DNA of 64,000 nucleotides from Bacteroidia bacterium Ga0077558 (GTDB lineage Bacteria; Bacteroidota; Bacteroidia; Chitinophagales; Chitinophagaceae): NCBI GenBank assembly GCA_001464625.1, contig LNFJ01000031.1, positions 1 to 64,000 of the forward strand, read 5' to 3'. Shown piece by piece: positions 44,857 to 53,216 of this stretch (position 1 is its first letter; each line of letters starts with the position of its first letter). The notes under the pieces were generated by a model. It saw only the letters and a program-made list of their open reading frames with translations, ran no database searches and was not told where the DNA came from. The position numbers and the translations under genes were made by a program.

Positions 44857-45687
44857 TTACTTTACTTCGTACGCTACCACCGTGTTCTTCCAAAAGGTAG
44901 GAACATACAATGTTTTAGTAGCCGGATTATACCCAATGTCTGCTGAATTAATTTTTGCAGCCCTCCCATCTAACAATATATGTTTTGAACCTTCAGCAGC
45001 GTTTACATGATATACAACACCGCCCCAGGCAGATACAATAAAATCATCCCCTCCAATATTTTCTATGCCATCTGTGCCTCCTTCCATTCCATCCACAATC
45101 ATGGTTAAGGATTTATCAGCACTTACTTTGTATAAGCCGCCAGCATCCAACACATATAAAACATCTTTATGAAACAACACTCCATTCGGACCTTTCAGGT
45201 TTTCCAAATGAACAGTAGCAATACCGTTTTGTATGCGATACAATTTTTTAGCTTTTGAATCGGAGACATAAATCACACCAGAAGCATCAATAGAAATATC
45301 ATTCAACCCTACTGCGCCCGGCACTTCGATAGCGGAAATAATTTTTCCCTGGTGGAGATCAACCACTACTACCTTATCCATATCTGCCACAAATAAAGTA
45401 TGATGATACAATCCCATTCCTTTTGGTGCATTGAAACCAGTGATCCATTCTGCGTTTATCACTTTACCATCTGCTCCCATTTTACCAATAGAACCAAGCC
45501 CATCTTTTCCCCATGGATCTGTACCTTCTATATTTGTAACATATAGTACCTGGTGGTCGGGGTCATACAAAACAGACTCCGGTACTTTAAATACAGAATC
45601 AGTTTCCCATTTTTTTACGAGTTCATGTTTTTGTGCTGCTGATGCAAAACAAATAGCAAGACAAAGAATTAAGAAGTAATGCTTCAT
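44857..45687 (-). CDS. Secreted SMP-30/gluconolactonase-like beta-propeller
   Basis: A 276-aa exported protein (signal peptide MKHYFLILCLAICFASAAQ). Propeller blades are visible as PESVLYDPDHQVLYVTNIEG, GVGLNDISIDASGVIYVSDSKAKKLYRI-type segments, LKGPNGVLFHKDVLYVLDAGGL, and NSADIGYNPATKTLYVPTFW. The conserved metal-site residues of SMP-30 (Glu near the N-terminus, Asn-Asp pairs in NDIS and PNG) appear to be present. It may be a lactonase or a non-catalytic propeller. Last gene of the minus-strand block that contains the hydroxyproline genes; 34 bases from the FAD oxidoreductase. Confidence 0.78.
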   Translation of the reverse strand: MKHYFLILCLAICFASAAQKHELVKKWETDSVFKVPESVLYDPDHQVLYVTNIEGTDPWGKDGLGSIGKMGADGKVINAEWITGFNAPKGMGLYHHTLFVADMDKVVVVDLHQGKIISAIEVPGAVGLNDISIDASGVIYVSDSKAKKLYRIQNGIATVHLENLKGPNGVLFHKDVLYVLDAGGLYKVSADKSLTMIVDGMEGGTDGIENIGGDDFIVSAWGGVVYHVNAAEGSKHILLDGRAAKINSADIGYNPATKTLYVPTFWKNTVVAYEVK

Positions 45688-45721
45688 ATAACAAGTTTAA
45701 TCAGTTCTAAAGTTACACATC

Positions 45722-46990
45722 TCATGAAAACCTTTCAGGATTAAATGGCCTCATATCCATCGATATATTTTTTGCATTGAGTATTTCGTCCACCAGCTTA
45801 CCTGTTCCCGCACCCAAACTCAAGCCCAGCATGGAGTGGCCTGTTGCCACAGTCAGGTTCTCATATTTTTTAATACGTCCGATATAGGGCAACCCATCAG
45901 CAGAGCATGGACGATAGCCATACCAAATATTTTCTTTAGCCGGCAACGGCACATCAAAATCAGGATAAAAACGTTTCACTGCATCCAATATTCCCTGTAC
46001 CCTATTCATTCTAGGCGGTGTTTTATGAGACGTAATTTCCATCGTTCCGCCAAAGCGAATTTTATTACCATCCATCGGAGTAATTGCAGCTCTTCCTTCT
46101 ATCATTACCGCCGGGTAATTTACTTTGTAGGGAGAATTTTCTAAAGTAACAGAGTAGCCTCTTCCAGGCATCAATGGAATTTTTACATTCAGCAGTTTCG
46201 CTGTTTGTCTTCCCCATGAACCAGTTGCGATTACTACTTCATCAGCATCAAACAAACTCTTATTCCCTGTTATACTATTTACTGTAGATACTTTATTTAC
46301 CTTTTTACCTTGCTTTTCAAACCCAACTACTTCTTCATTCGCAATCAACTTTACTCCCTGCTGTTTCAAATAAGTAAGCAGACTTCCCATCAACTTATTG
46401 GGAAAACAATGTGCATCACAATTAAATAAAATTGCTCCTTCGCCATTTATTCTTGTTTGCGGTTCCAATGCCTGCAACTCATCTTTCGTTAGCAATTTTG
46501 TATCCGTTAATCCTAATGCATGTGCTTTCTCAACTGTATGTCTTGCATGTTCTCCTCCTGCTTCAGTCTGAAAAATTTCTAATAAGCCTTTACGTTCATA
46601 CGCAAAATCAAATGCAGGAATGGATAGCCAAGATTCATATTCCCGCTTACTTATAATCGCAATATCTCTCAATGGAACTGCAGCGGCAGCCACATGGTCT
46701 TTTGTTGCACTGCGAACAAATTTCAATCCCCAGTTTATCAAATTCCAATCTAGACGTGGCTGCACATAAAATGGACTTTTTGAATTCCACATCCATTTAA
46801 ATCCTTGTTTCACTATTCCCGGTGTAGCCAGCGGAATAAAATGACTGGGGCAGATATAACCACAATTACCATAAGAGCAATTATCGCTAAAATCGCCTTT
46901 ATCAAGTACGGTTACTTCCCAACCTGATTTTTGTAAATAGAAAGCAGCACTTAATCCGATAATTCCGCCGCCGATGATGATTACCTTCAT
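45722..46990 (-). CDS. FAD-dependent D-amino acid (probable D-hydroxyproline) dehydrogenase
   Basis: A 422-aa DAO/DadA-family flavoenzyme. The dinucleotide fold is IIIGGGIIGLSAAFYLQKSGWEVTVLDKG, and the C-terminal FAD region is YENLTVATGHSMLGLSLGAGTGK. NIWYGYRPCSADGLPYIGRI is typical of DadA-type dehydrogenases. In the hydroxyproline pathway this class oxidises cis-4-hydroxy-D-proline to pyrroline-4-hydroxy-2-carboxylate. The assignment rests on the 2-epimerase in the same minus-strand block and the deaminase and aldehyde dehydrogenase further along; by sequence alone it could be a D-alanine or other D-amino acid dehydrogenase. Confidence 0.8.
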   Translation of the reverse strand: MKVIIIGGGIIGLSAAFYLQKSGWEVTVLDKGDFSDNCSYGNCGYICPSHFIPLATPGIVKQGFKWMWNSKSPFYVQPRLDWNLINWGLKFVRSATKDHVAAAAVPLRDIAIISKREYESWLSIPAFDFAYERKGLLEIFQTEAGGEHARHTVEKAHALGLTDTKLLTKDELQALEPQTRINGEGAILFNCDAHCFPNKLMGSLLTYLKQQGVKLIANEEVVGFEKQGKKVNKVSTVNSITGNKSLFDADEVVIATGSWGRQTAKLLNVKIPLMPGRGYSVTLENSPYKVNYPAVMIEGRAAITPMDGNKIRFGGTMEITSHKTPPRMNRVQGILDAVKRFYPDFDVPLPAKENIWYGYRPCSADGLPYIGRIKKYENLTVATGHSMLGLSLGAGTGKLVDEILNAKNISMDMRPFNPERFS

Positions 46991-46995
46991 ATAAT

Positions 46996-47985
46996 TTACA
47001 ATTCAAATATCATTCCTTCTTCCGCCACGCCAAAGCCATCTGCCTTCACTTTTTTCTTTTCTGCCGATTCCTTTTTCAGTAGCGGATTGGTATGATTGAA
47101 ATGAATAAATACAATTTTTAATTTCTCTGCCGAAGATAATGATGAAAATTTTTGAAGACTTTCTTCCACAAAAGGGTGCGGCACTTCACTCATATCCCTG
47201 CCAGGCAGTTCACCGTTTTTATAAAATGTCCCGTCCAGCAATGCTATATCTGCTTTGCCAACTTCAGCAACAATATCCCTACCCCACTTTTCCCATTTAT
47301 CTATGTCCGGGATAAATAGGATTTTCTTTTTATCACTTTCAATTTCAAATCCAACGGTTTCAGAAAACTCATCCCGGTGAGGCACCCTTATAGGTGTTAC
47401 ACTCAATTTTTCTGTAAGATTAAAAACACTGTCTTCGCCCAGCGTCTTCAATTTAATATTGTTCAACTTAACTAACTGGCTCCATGGCCCATTATTTCTC
47501 AGGAAGGAATCAAGCCGGGGCATGACCAAAACAGGAACCGATTTCGCAGCCATCGCCTCTCTTCCCAATTGCATCAATCCACTGTAATGACCGGTATGTG
47601 CATGAGTAATAAAAATGCCGGCAGGAGCAAAATTGTTATTAATTAAAAGGTATGATTGTACATATTCTAACTGGTTGGTAATATCCGGTGTTGCTTCAAA
47701 CAACCAGTACTGGTTTGCTTTCCTGTCGACCAAGGCAAGACAGGTAGTATATTTCTTTTCTTCTTTGCCTTCCCAATAAGCAGTACAACATTTACTTGTA
47801 CACCCAATCTGCGGATAACCTGCATCCTGTGCAATACCCAATACTACCAAAAATTTTTCCGGCAATTTTTTCTGTTCCGCTTCTCCAGAATTGGTTTCCT
47901 TTGAACGGCAGCTTTCAATTGTAGCAATAAATAAAACACCAATTATAAAAAATATGTTGCTCATATATTTAGAATGTGCCATCAT
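46996..47985 (-). CDS. PqqB-like metallo-beta-lactamase-fold lipoprotein
   Basis: 329 aa at most; the lipoprotein signal is MSNIFFIIGVLFIATIESC (so the start at 47964 is likelier than 47985). The mature domain begins like PqqB (VVLGIAQDAGYPQIGCTSKCC), then has the metal motif THAHTGHYSGL, an HxHxGH in which the usual Asp is Gly, plus later His residues (RVPHRDEF, FIHFNHTNPLL). The Cys cluster GCTSKCC is conspicuous. PqqB acts in pyrroloquinoline quinone synthesis, but no other pqq gene is present. An exported hydrolase is a better guess. Its ATG directly abuts the stop of the Gfo/Idh gene, and it precedes the FAD gene by five bases. Confidence 0.8.
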   Translation of the reverse strand: MMAHSKYMSNIFFIIGVLFIATIESCRSKETNSGEAEQKKLPEKFLVVLGIAQDAGYPQIGCTSKCCTAYWEGKEEKKYTTCLALVDRKANQYWLFEATPDITNQLEYVQSYLLINNNFAPAGIFITHAHTGHYSGLMQLGREAMAAKSVPVLVMPRLDSFLRNNGPWSQLVKLNNIKLKTLGEDSVFNLTEKLSVTPIRVPHRDEFSETVGFEIESDKKKILFIPDIDKWEKWGRDIVAEVGKADIALLDGTFYKNGELPGRDMSEVPHPFVEESLQKFSSLSSAEKLKIVFIHFNHTNPLLKKESAEKKKVKADGFGVAEEGMIFEL

Positions 47986-49318
47986 CTACACCTTCGGCAA
48001 TTTGTATCCATTTTGGTATGCCGCTGCAAGATATTTCTTATTAATCTTTTCGTCCGTAAAACGGCCTGTACTTTTATCCCAATTTAATTTCTTACCGGAG
48101 CGAAAAGCAATATTTCCCATTTGGCTCAATACTGCAATATGAGAAGCAGATTCGATCGGGCATTTTAATTCTGCTAACTTTCTGGAACGAATCACATTCA
48201 CAAAGTTCTCCATGTGTTTATCCAAGCCGTTATCAATACGAAGCTTTCTTTCTACTTTGATTTTATTTGTACTTCGGCCTTCTTCTATTACTTCCCATCC
48301 TCCTCTATCCAATTGCAATGTGCCATTATCGCCAATAAAAGCAATGCCATGCTCTTTGTTGAACAAACCGTTTTGAATTCCTAATGCATGATCCCAAACC
48401 AAATTGAATTTCTCAAACTCATACATAGTGCATAAGGTATCCGGTGTTTCTTGCGGCGATGAAGGATCAGCAAAATTTCCACCCATAGCACTAATGGATC
48501 TAGGAACCGTAGCATTCATGCCTAGCAAGGCATAATCCAATAAATGAACACCCCAGTCTGTCATCAACCCACCGGCATAATCCCAAAACCAGCGGAAAGT
48601 AAAATGAAACCGATTTGTATTAAAAGGCCGCTTAGGCGCAGGCCCCAACCAACGATCATAATCAACACCAGCAGGCACCGCAGAATCAGCCACAAAAGGA
48701 ATTGGTTTTTTTCCAACCCAAATAGCACCACACTTTTACGGTACGAATATTTCCCAGCTTACCAGAGTGAACAAAATCCACCGCATCCACAAAATGCTGC
48801 TGACTTCGCTGCCATTGCCCTGCCTGCACAACCCTGTTAAATTTCTTTTGTGCAGCAATCATTACATTGCATTCAGTAATAGAATTACCAACTGGTTTTT
48901 CTACATACACATCTTTACCAGCCTGGCAGGCATCCACCATTTGCAAACAATGCCAATGGTCGGGAGTGCCGATGATAACAGCATCTACTACTTTCAAATC
49001 CAGCAAGGCCCGATGATCATTAAATGTTTTCAGTTTAGAAACTTCAATACTCATCTTTGTTAATTCGGCCATTCTTTTATCGATCACATTTTTGTCAATA
49101 TCACAAATAGCAACAAGATTTACACCCGGTACTTTTAATATTGCCAGCAAGTTCGACCAACCCATACCATTCACTCCTATCACACCTACATTTACCTGGT
49201 CAGATGGTGCAATCCTATTTTTGAAAATTGCAAACACATTATTGTCCATGGCAGAAGCGAGGAAAGCTCCGGCTGTAAGTGCAGAAGCCTGGTAGAGAAA
49301 TTTTTTTCTTGATGACAT
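47986..49318 (-). pseudogene. Gfo/Idh/MocA oxidoreductase interrupted by a +1 frameshift
   Basis: Two track ORFs (48686-49384 and 47986-48693) are the halves of one gene. The first half starts at MSSRKKFLYQASALTAG (Tat-like signal with Arg-Lys), has the NAD-binding fold VNVGVIGVNGMGWSNL and the EKP motif DVYVEKPVGNSI. The second half carries the C-terminal Gfo/Idh domain (FRWFWDYAGGLMTDWGVHLLDYALLG). The break lies in a run of seven T on the plus strand (48706-48712, seven A in the transcript). With six A the frame reads GWKKPIPFVADSAVPAG without interruption. The gene may be a recent pseudogene, a homopolymer sequencing error, or use transcriptional slippage. Downstream codons look intact. 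Confidence 0.85.
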
Positions 49319-49390
49319 AACTGTTTTTTTTATTGTGATGCTCTCCCGGTAATAGTGAATTATACCTCTCAGGAACCCATTCACTATTCA

Positions 49391-50413
49391 CTAAATCACC
49401 TGGAACCCATACGCATAAGGGTCATCTTCTGTATTAATCGATATAGTATTGTGTCCATAAATTTTTGCCCAGCCCTCTACCGATGGACGAATGGCAGGTT
49501 TGCCGGCAACTGTTAACTCTTCTTCTATCCGCCCAATGAATTTACTGCCGATTATACTTTCATGAATAAACTCATTCCCTTTCTTCAACTTTCCTTTAGC
49601 ATACCATTGCGCCATTCTTGCCGATGTTCCAGTTCCGCAGGGCGAACGATCAATTGCTTTATCACCATAGAATACTGCATTTCTTGCTGTAGAATTTTTA
49701 TCCAGCACAGCACCTGTCCACAAAATATGTGAGCAACCATTTATTGTTGCATCATCAGGATGAACGAATTCATATTTGGCGTTAATATTTTTCCGCAACT
49801 GTCTTGCCCAAGCAATTAATTTATCAGCCGGGTAATGTTCCAATCCCATAAAATTTTTCTGTATATCAACTATTGCATAAAAATTTCCCCCATAAGAAAC
49901 ATCTATTATCAATTCTCCTAAATCCGGGCAATTAACCAATAACTCTGTAGAATGCAAATATGCCGGCACATTCGTAAGCTTTACACTTTTTACTTTTGTC
50001 CCGCCTGAGGAGGAATGCATTTCGTAGTTGATCATCACCAATCCAGCCGGAGCTTCCATCCTCACCATTCCCGGAATTTTCGGCTTTATCAAACCTTCTT
50101 CAATTGCAATAGTAATGGTGCCGATAGTTCCATGGCCGCACATCGGCAGGCAACCACTGGTTTCAATAAATAAAACGGCAACATCATTTTGTGGATCATG
50201 TGGTGGATAGAGAATACTTCCACTCATCATATCATGCCCCCTCGGTTCAAACATCAACCCTGTTCTTATCCAGTCGTACTCCCGGAGAAAATGCTGTCGC
50301 TTTTCACTCATGTTCTTTCCTTCCAAAATTGGTCCGCCTTCTTTTACCAACCGAACAGGATTACCACAGGTATGTGCATCGATACAATTAAAAACAAAAG
50401 CCCCTGGCTTCAT
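49391..50413 (-). CDS. 4-hydroxyproline 2-epimerase (proline racemase family)
   Basis: A 340-aa cofactor-independent epimerase. Both catalytic cysteines are present: Cys92 in SGCLPMCGHGTIG and Cys259 in DRSPCGTGTSARMA. This excludes the trans-3-hydroxyproline dehydratase branch, which lacks one of them. The substrate region (FNCIDAHTCGNPVRLV) fits hydroxyproline epimerases that interconvert trans-4-hydroxy-L-proline and cis-4-hydroxy-D-proline. First step of the pathway completed by the FAD oxidoreductase, DHDPS-type deaminase and aldehyde dehydrogenase in this region. It lies about 70 bases downstream of the GH130 gene. Confidence 0.88.
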   Translation of the reverse strand: MKPGAFVFNCIDAHTCGNPVRLVKEGGPILEGKNMSEKRQHFLREYDWIRTGLMFEPRGHDMMSGSILYPPHDPQNDVAVLFIETSGCLPMCGHGTIGTITIAIEEGLIKPKIPGMVRMEAPAGLVMINYEMHSSSGGTKVKSVKLTNVPAYLHSTELLVNCPDLGELIIDVSYGGNFYAIVDIQKNFMGLEHYPADKLIAWARQLRKNINAKYEFVHPDDATINGCSHILWTGAVLDKNSTARNAVFYGDKAIDRSPCGTGTSARMAQWYAKGKLKKGNEFIHESIIGSKFIGRIEEELTVAGKPAIRPSVEGWAKIYGHNTISINTEDDPYAYGFQVI

Positions 50414-50483
50414 ATCTTATTTTTAAAATGTCAACTAATAATTTTCATCCATCATCTTCTCCTGACTATTTACTAACGACTCC

Positions 50484-51584
50484 TTACTCTTTTACGGCTA
50501 CTCCTACCATACTATCTGCTGTACCATAATACAAGAACCACTTCCCTTTAAAAAAAACCAGTCCTTCCACAAAGGTTGTTCCTGCTTTATATTGTCCTTT
50601 TATTTCATGCGATAGATCAGGTTTAATAAAATAATTGTCGCTACGCTCCAGTAAAATTGAAGGGTCGTTTATAGCAAACAAAGCCTGTCCGCCGCAATAG
50701 GTTCCTTGGGGAATAGTGGGGTCAGCATTTTCATCTTCAATATTCCTTCCATTATATAATAACAAAATTCCCTTGTCAGTGATCAATGCCGGTGGGCCTG
50801 GTTCTGTAAGATGGCTATCAAATTTTTTCTTTCTTGGAATCAATACAGGTCTTAATTCCTGGTTTTCTGTTATTACGGGTGTCCAGTCAATCAGGTTTTC
50901 TGAATACGCAATATACATAGGGTTCTCGCCCCAATACATCCAATACTTGCCTTCAACTTTTGCAGCTACAATTTTATCGTTCACCAGTTTTGTTACTACC
51001 GAACCTGACTTACTCCATACATTTAAAAATTTAGCGTTGTATGCTTTTGCAAAAGCAGGGCCTTGTTTTTTCCAAGTAATTAAATCCGTGGATGTAGCCA
51101 CACTTAACCTGGCCACATCACGGTTCCAACTGGTATATAATAATACGTAGGAACCATCCTCTTTTTCTACAATCCGTGGGTCTTCGCAGCCACCGGGGTA
51201 ATCATATTTCATAAACGCACTGCTATCCGGATACAACACCGGGTCTTTCTGTTTTATAAAGTGAATACCATCATCGCTTTCTGCCAAACCAATTCTGGAT
51301 GTACGCATACCTATCGCTGTACCCGGTATATCTTCTGCCCGAAATAAAATATAGACTTTGCCGTTACGAACAATCGCTGCTGGGTTAAATACATCTGCTT
51401 TCTGCCATTGTACCATTTCTTTTTTAATCGGATCAAAAAATAAAGCCGTAGAATCCGCTTGCATAATGGGATTAAAAGCCGGCTTTACAAATCCCGTCAT
51501 CTGCCATGATTGATCTTTTGTTTGTGCCTCCATTGCAAAAGGAAATAGTAACAGAAGTGTAATTAGTATAACTGTTTTTATCAT
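50484..51584 (-). CDS. Secreted GH130-type glycosidase or mannoside phosphorylase
   Basis: A 366-aa exported protein (signal peptide MIKTVILITLLLLFPFAMEAQ) with five-bladed propeller repeats of glycoside hydrolase family 130. FNPAAIVRNGKVYILFRAED opens the fold; YPGGCEDPRIVEKEDGSYVLLYTSW carries the conserved acidic residue, and FDSHLTEPGPPALITDKGILLLYNGR the next blade. GH130 enzymes act on beta-mannosides, either by phosphorolysis or hydrolysis; the secreted form suggests hydrolysis of external glycans (inference). Divergent from the sterol-desaturase gene, with the starts about 57 bases apart. Confidence 0.82.
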   Translation of the reverse strand: MIKTVILITLLLLFPFAMEAQTKDQSWQMTGFVKPAFNPIMQADSTALFFDPIKKEMVQWQKADVFNPAAIVRNGKVYILFRAEDIPGTAIGMRTSRIGLAESDDGIHFIKQKDPVLYPDSSAFMKYDYPGGCEDPRIVEKEDGSYVLLYTSWNRDVARLSVATSTDLITWKKQGPAFAKAYNAKFLNVWSKSGSVVTKLVNDKIVAAKVEGKYWMYWGENPMYIAYSENLIDWTPVITENQELRPVLIPRKKKFDSHLTEPGPPALITDKGILLLYNGRNIEDENADPTIPQGTYCGGQALFAINDPSILLERSDNYFIKPDLSHEIKGQYKAGTTFVEGLVFFKGKWFLYYGTADSMVGVAVKE

Positions 51585-51640
51585 TTTAAATCCCCCATAA
51601 ATAAAACTCTTTGTGTAAATTCGTAATATATTGCTTGCAA

Positions 51641-52915
51641 ATGGAAACTTACGGAAAGATACTACTCATCGCCATGCCAGCCTTCCTTCTGCTTGTACTT
51701 TTTGAAAAATGGTATGGCTGGCGCAAAGGAAAAGATACCGTCCGCAATATGGATATGGTGAGCAGCCTTAGCAGTGGCGTTACCAATGTTACCAAAGATG
51801 TAATTGGCTTATACCTGGTGATCCTATCGTACCCATTTTTTCTAAACAATATAGCTGTTACAAGTATCCAGGCAACGATACCGGTTTATATCATTGCTTT
51901 TTTTGCATTGGATTTTGCCGGCTATTGGGTACATCGTCTTCAGCATGTAAACAATTTTTTCTGGAATGGCCATATAGTTCATCACAGCAGCGAAGAATTT
52001 AATTTGGCCTGTGCGTTGCGACAAAGCATTTCATCCATTGTAAAAATATTTGCCATTTTTTTATTGCCCGCAGCCTTATTGGGTGTTCCGGCAGAAGTAA
52101 TTGGCGTTGTTGCCCCGTTGCATTTGTTTGCACAGTTCTGGTACCATACCCAGCATATCAACCGTATGGGGTTTTTGGAAAAAATAATCGTCACCCCTTC
52201 TCATCATAGAGTGCACCATGCTATCAATCCGGAGTATATCGATAAAAACTACGGGCAGATATTTATTTTTTGGGATAGATGGTTTGGGACTTTTCAAGAA
52301 GAGCTTCCCAATGTACCACCCGTTTATGGTATTACCCGACCGGTTCGTACCTGGAATCCGATCAAAATTAATTTTCAGCATGTATGGTTGCTGATAAAAG
52401 ATGCGTGGCGCACCAACAACTGGAAAGACAAATTTTTGTTATGGTTTAAACCAACCGGCTACCGCCCTGCTGATGTGGCGGCTAAATATCCGGTGTATAA
52501 AATTGAGGATGTTTATCATTTTGATAAATATGATACCCGTACTTCACCAGCCTTTAATACCTGGTGCTGGGTGCAATTATTAATGTTGTTATTATTTACC
52601 AGCTACCTGTTTGGCAATATTGCATTGCTGAACAGTTTAGACAAATCCTATATTATCTGGTATGGAGCTTTTCTTTTTTTAAGCGTATATGCACTCACCG
52701 ATTTAATGGACCGGAGCCAATATGCAATTATTCCCGAAGTACTCCGCAGCGGCCTTGGTCTTTATTTTTTATATACACAGAACGATTGGTTTGGTGCCAG
52801 CCAATGGCTTTCTTCTGTACATTATATTTTTGGTGCTTATTTTATTCTATCCATTTTTGTGGCAGGATGGTTTGTGCTAAAGCATAAGAGGGAAGATTCT
52901 ATGGCAATTGCTTAG
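51641..52915 (+). CDS. Sterol desaturase/fatty acid hydroxylase superfamily protein
   Basis: 424 aa from ATG 51641 (the track's TTG start adds ten residues). A membrane di-iron enzyme with histidine boxes HRLQHVNNFFWNGHIVHHSS and the later TPSHHRVHHAINPEYIDKNYGQIF. At least eight hydrophobic segments occur (LLIAMPAFLLLVLFEKWYG, AIFLLPAALLGV). The order resembles alkylglycerol monooxygenase-like members of the family, which hydroxylate lipids. The C-terminal 120 residues form an extra membrane region (WCWVQLLMLLLFTSYLFG). Substrate unknown. It interrupts the minus-strand hydroxyproline blocks. Confidence 0.87.
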   Translation: METYGKILLIAMPAFLLLVLFEKWYGWRKGKDTVRNMDMVSSLSSGVTNVTKDVIGLYLVILSYPFFLNNIAVTSIQATIPVYIIAFFALDFAGYWVHRLQHVNNFFWNGHIVHHSSEEFNLACALRQSISSIVKIFAIFLLPAALLGVPAEVIGVVAPLHLFAQFWYHTQHINRMGFLEKIIVTPSHHRVHHAINPEYIDKNYGQIFIFWDRWFGTFQEELPNVPPVYGITRPVRTWNPIKINFQHVWLLIKDAWRTNNWKDKFLLWFKPTGYRPADVAAKYPVYKIEDVYHFDKYDTRTSPAFNTWCWVQLLMLLLFTSYLFGNIALLNSLDKSYIIWYGAFLFLSVYALTDLMDRSQYAIIPEVLRSGLGLYFLYTQNDWFGASQWLSSVHYIFGAYFILSIFVAGWFVLKHKREDSMAIA

Positions 52916-53216
52916 TATTTTTTTACCACCTTATTACAACTATCAGCCCAATTGCGACCGAAGGTCTGTTAATTTATTTTATTCCGGTTGAAGAGAATAA
53001 ATTAATCACTCTTGTACGTTCTCATCTCTATTCAGCATATTAGAAGTTTTCCTTCTCCTTTTTTAGCTCTTGTTATAAAGCATTGCTTGGAACTCCCAAT
53101 TGTTGAAAACCTGTTTACAATTGCCCCCCGCTAATACTCAAGCCCGCAGGTGAATATTCTACTTTTGTCTTTAAGTTTCAACACTTCGTTTATTGTGTTA
53201 ATTCAACCTTGCAGCT
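52916..53216. other. Intergenic region without a recognisable gene
   Basis: About 300 bases between two plus-strand genes. The only supportable element is a TACTTTTG (53160-53167), which fits the Bacteroidota -7 box and lies about 50 bases before the next ATG (53217). No terminator with a clear T run is visible. Confidence 0.5.

Noticed and set aside
46996-47985. Calling the MBL-fold gene pqqB
   Set aside because: No PQQ synthesis partners in the window, an export signal, and an altered metal motif make true PqqB function unlikely.
48686-48712. Programmed -1 frameshift at A AAA AAC in the Gfo/Idh gene
   Set aside because: The heptamer fits a -1 slip, but the downstream frame needs a +1 change (or -2), so the direction is wrong.
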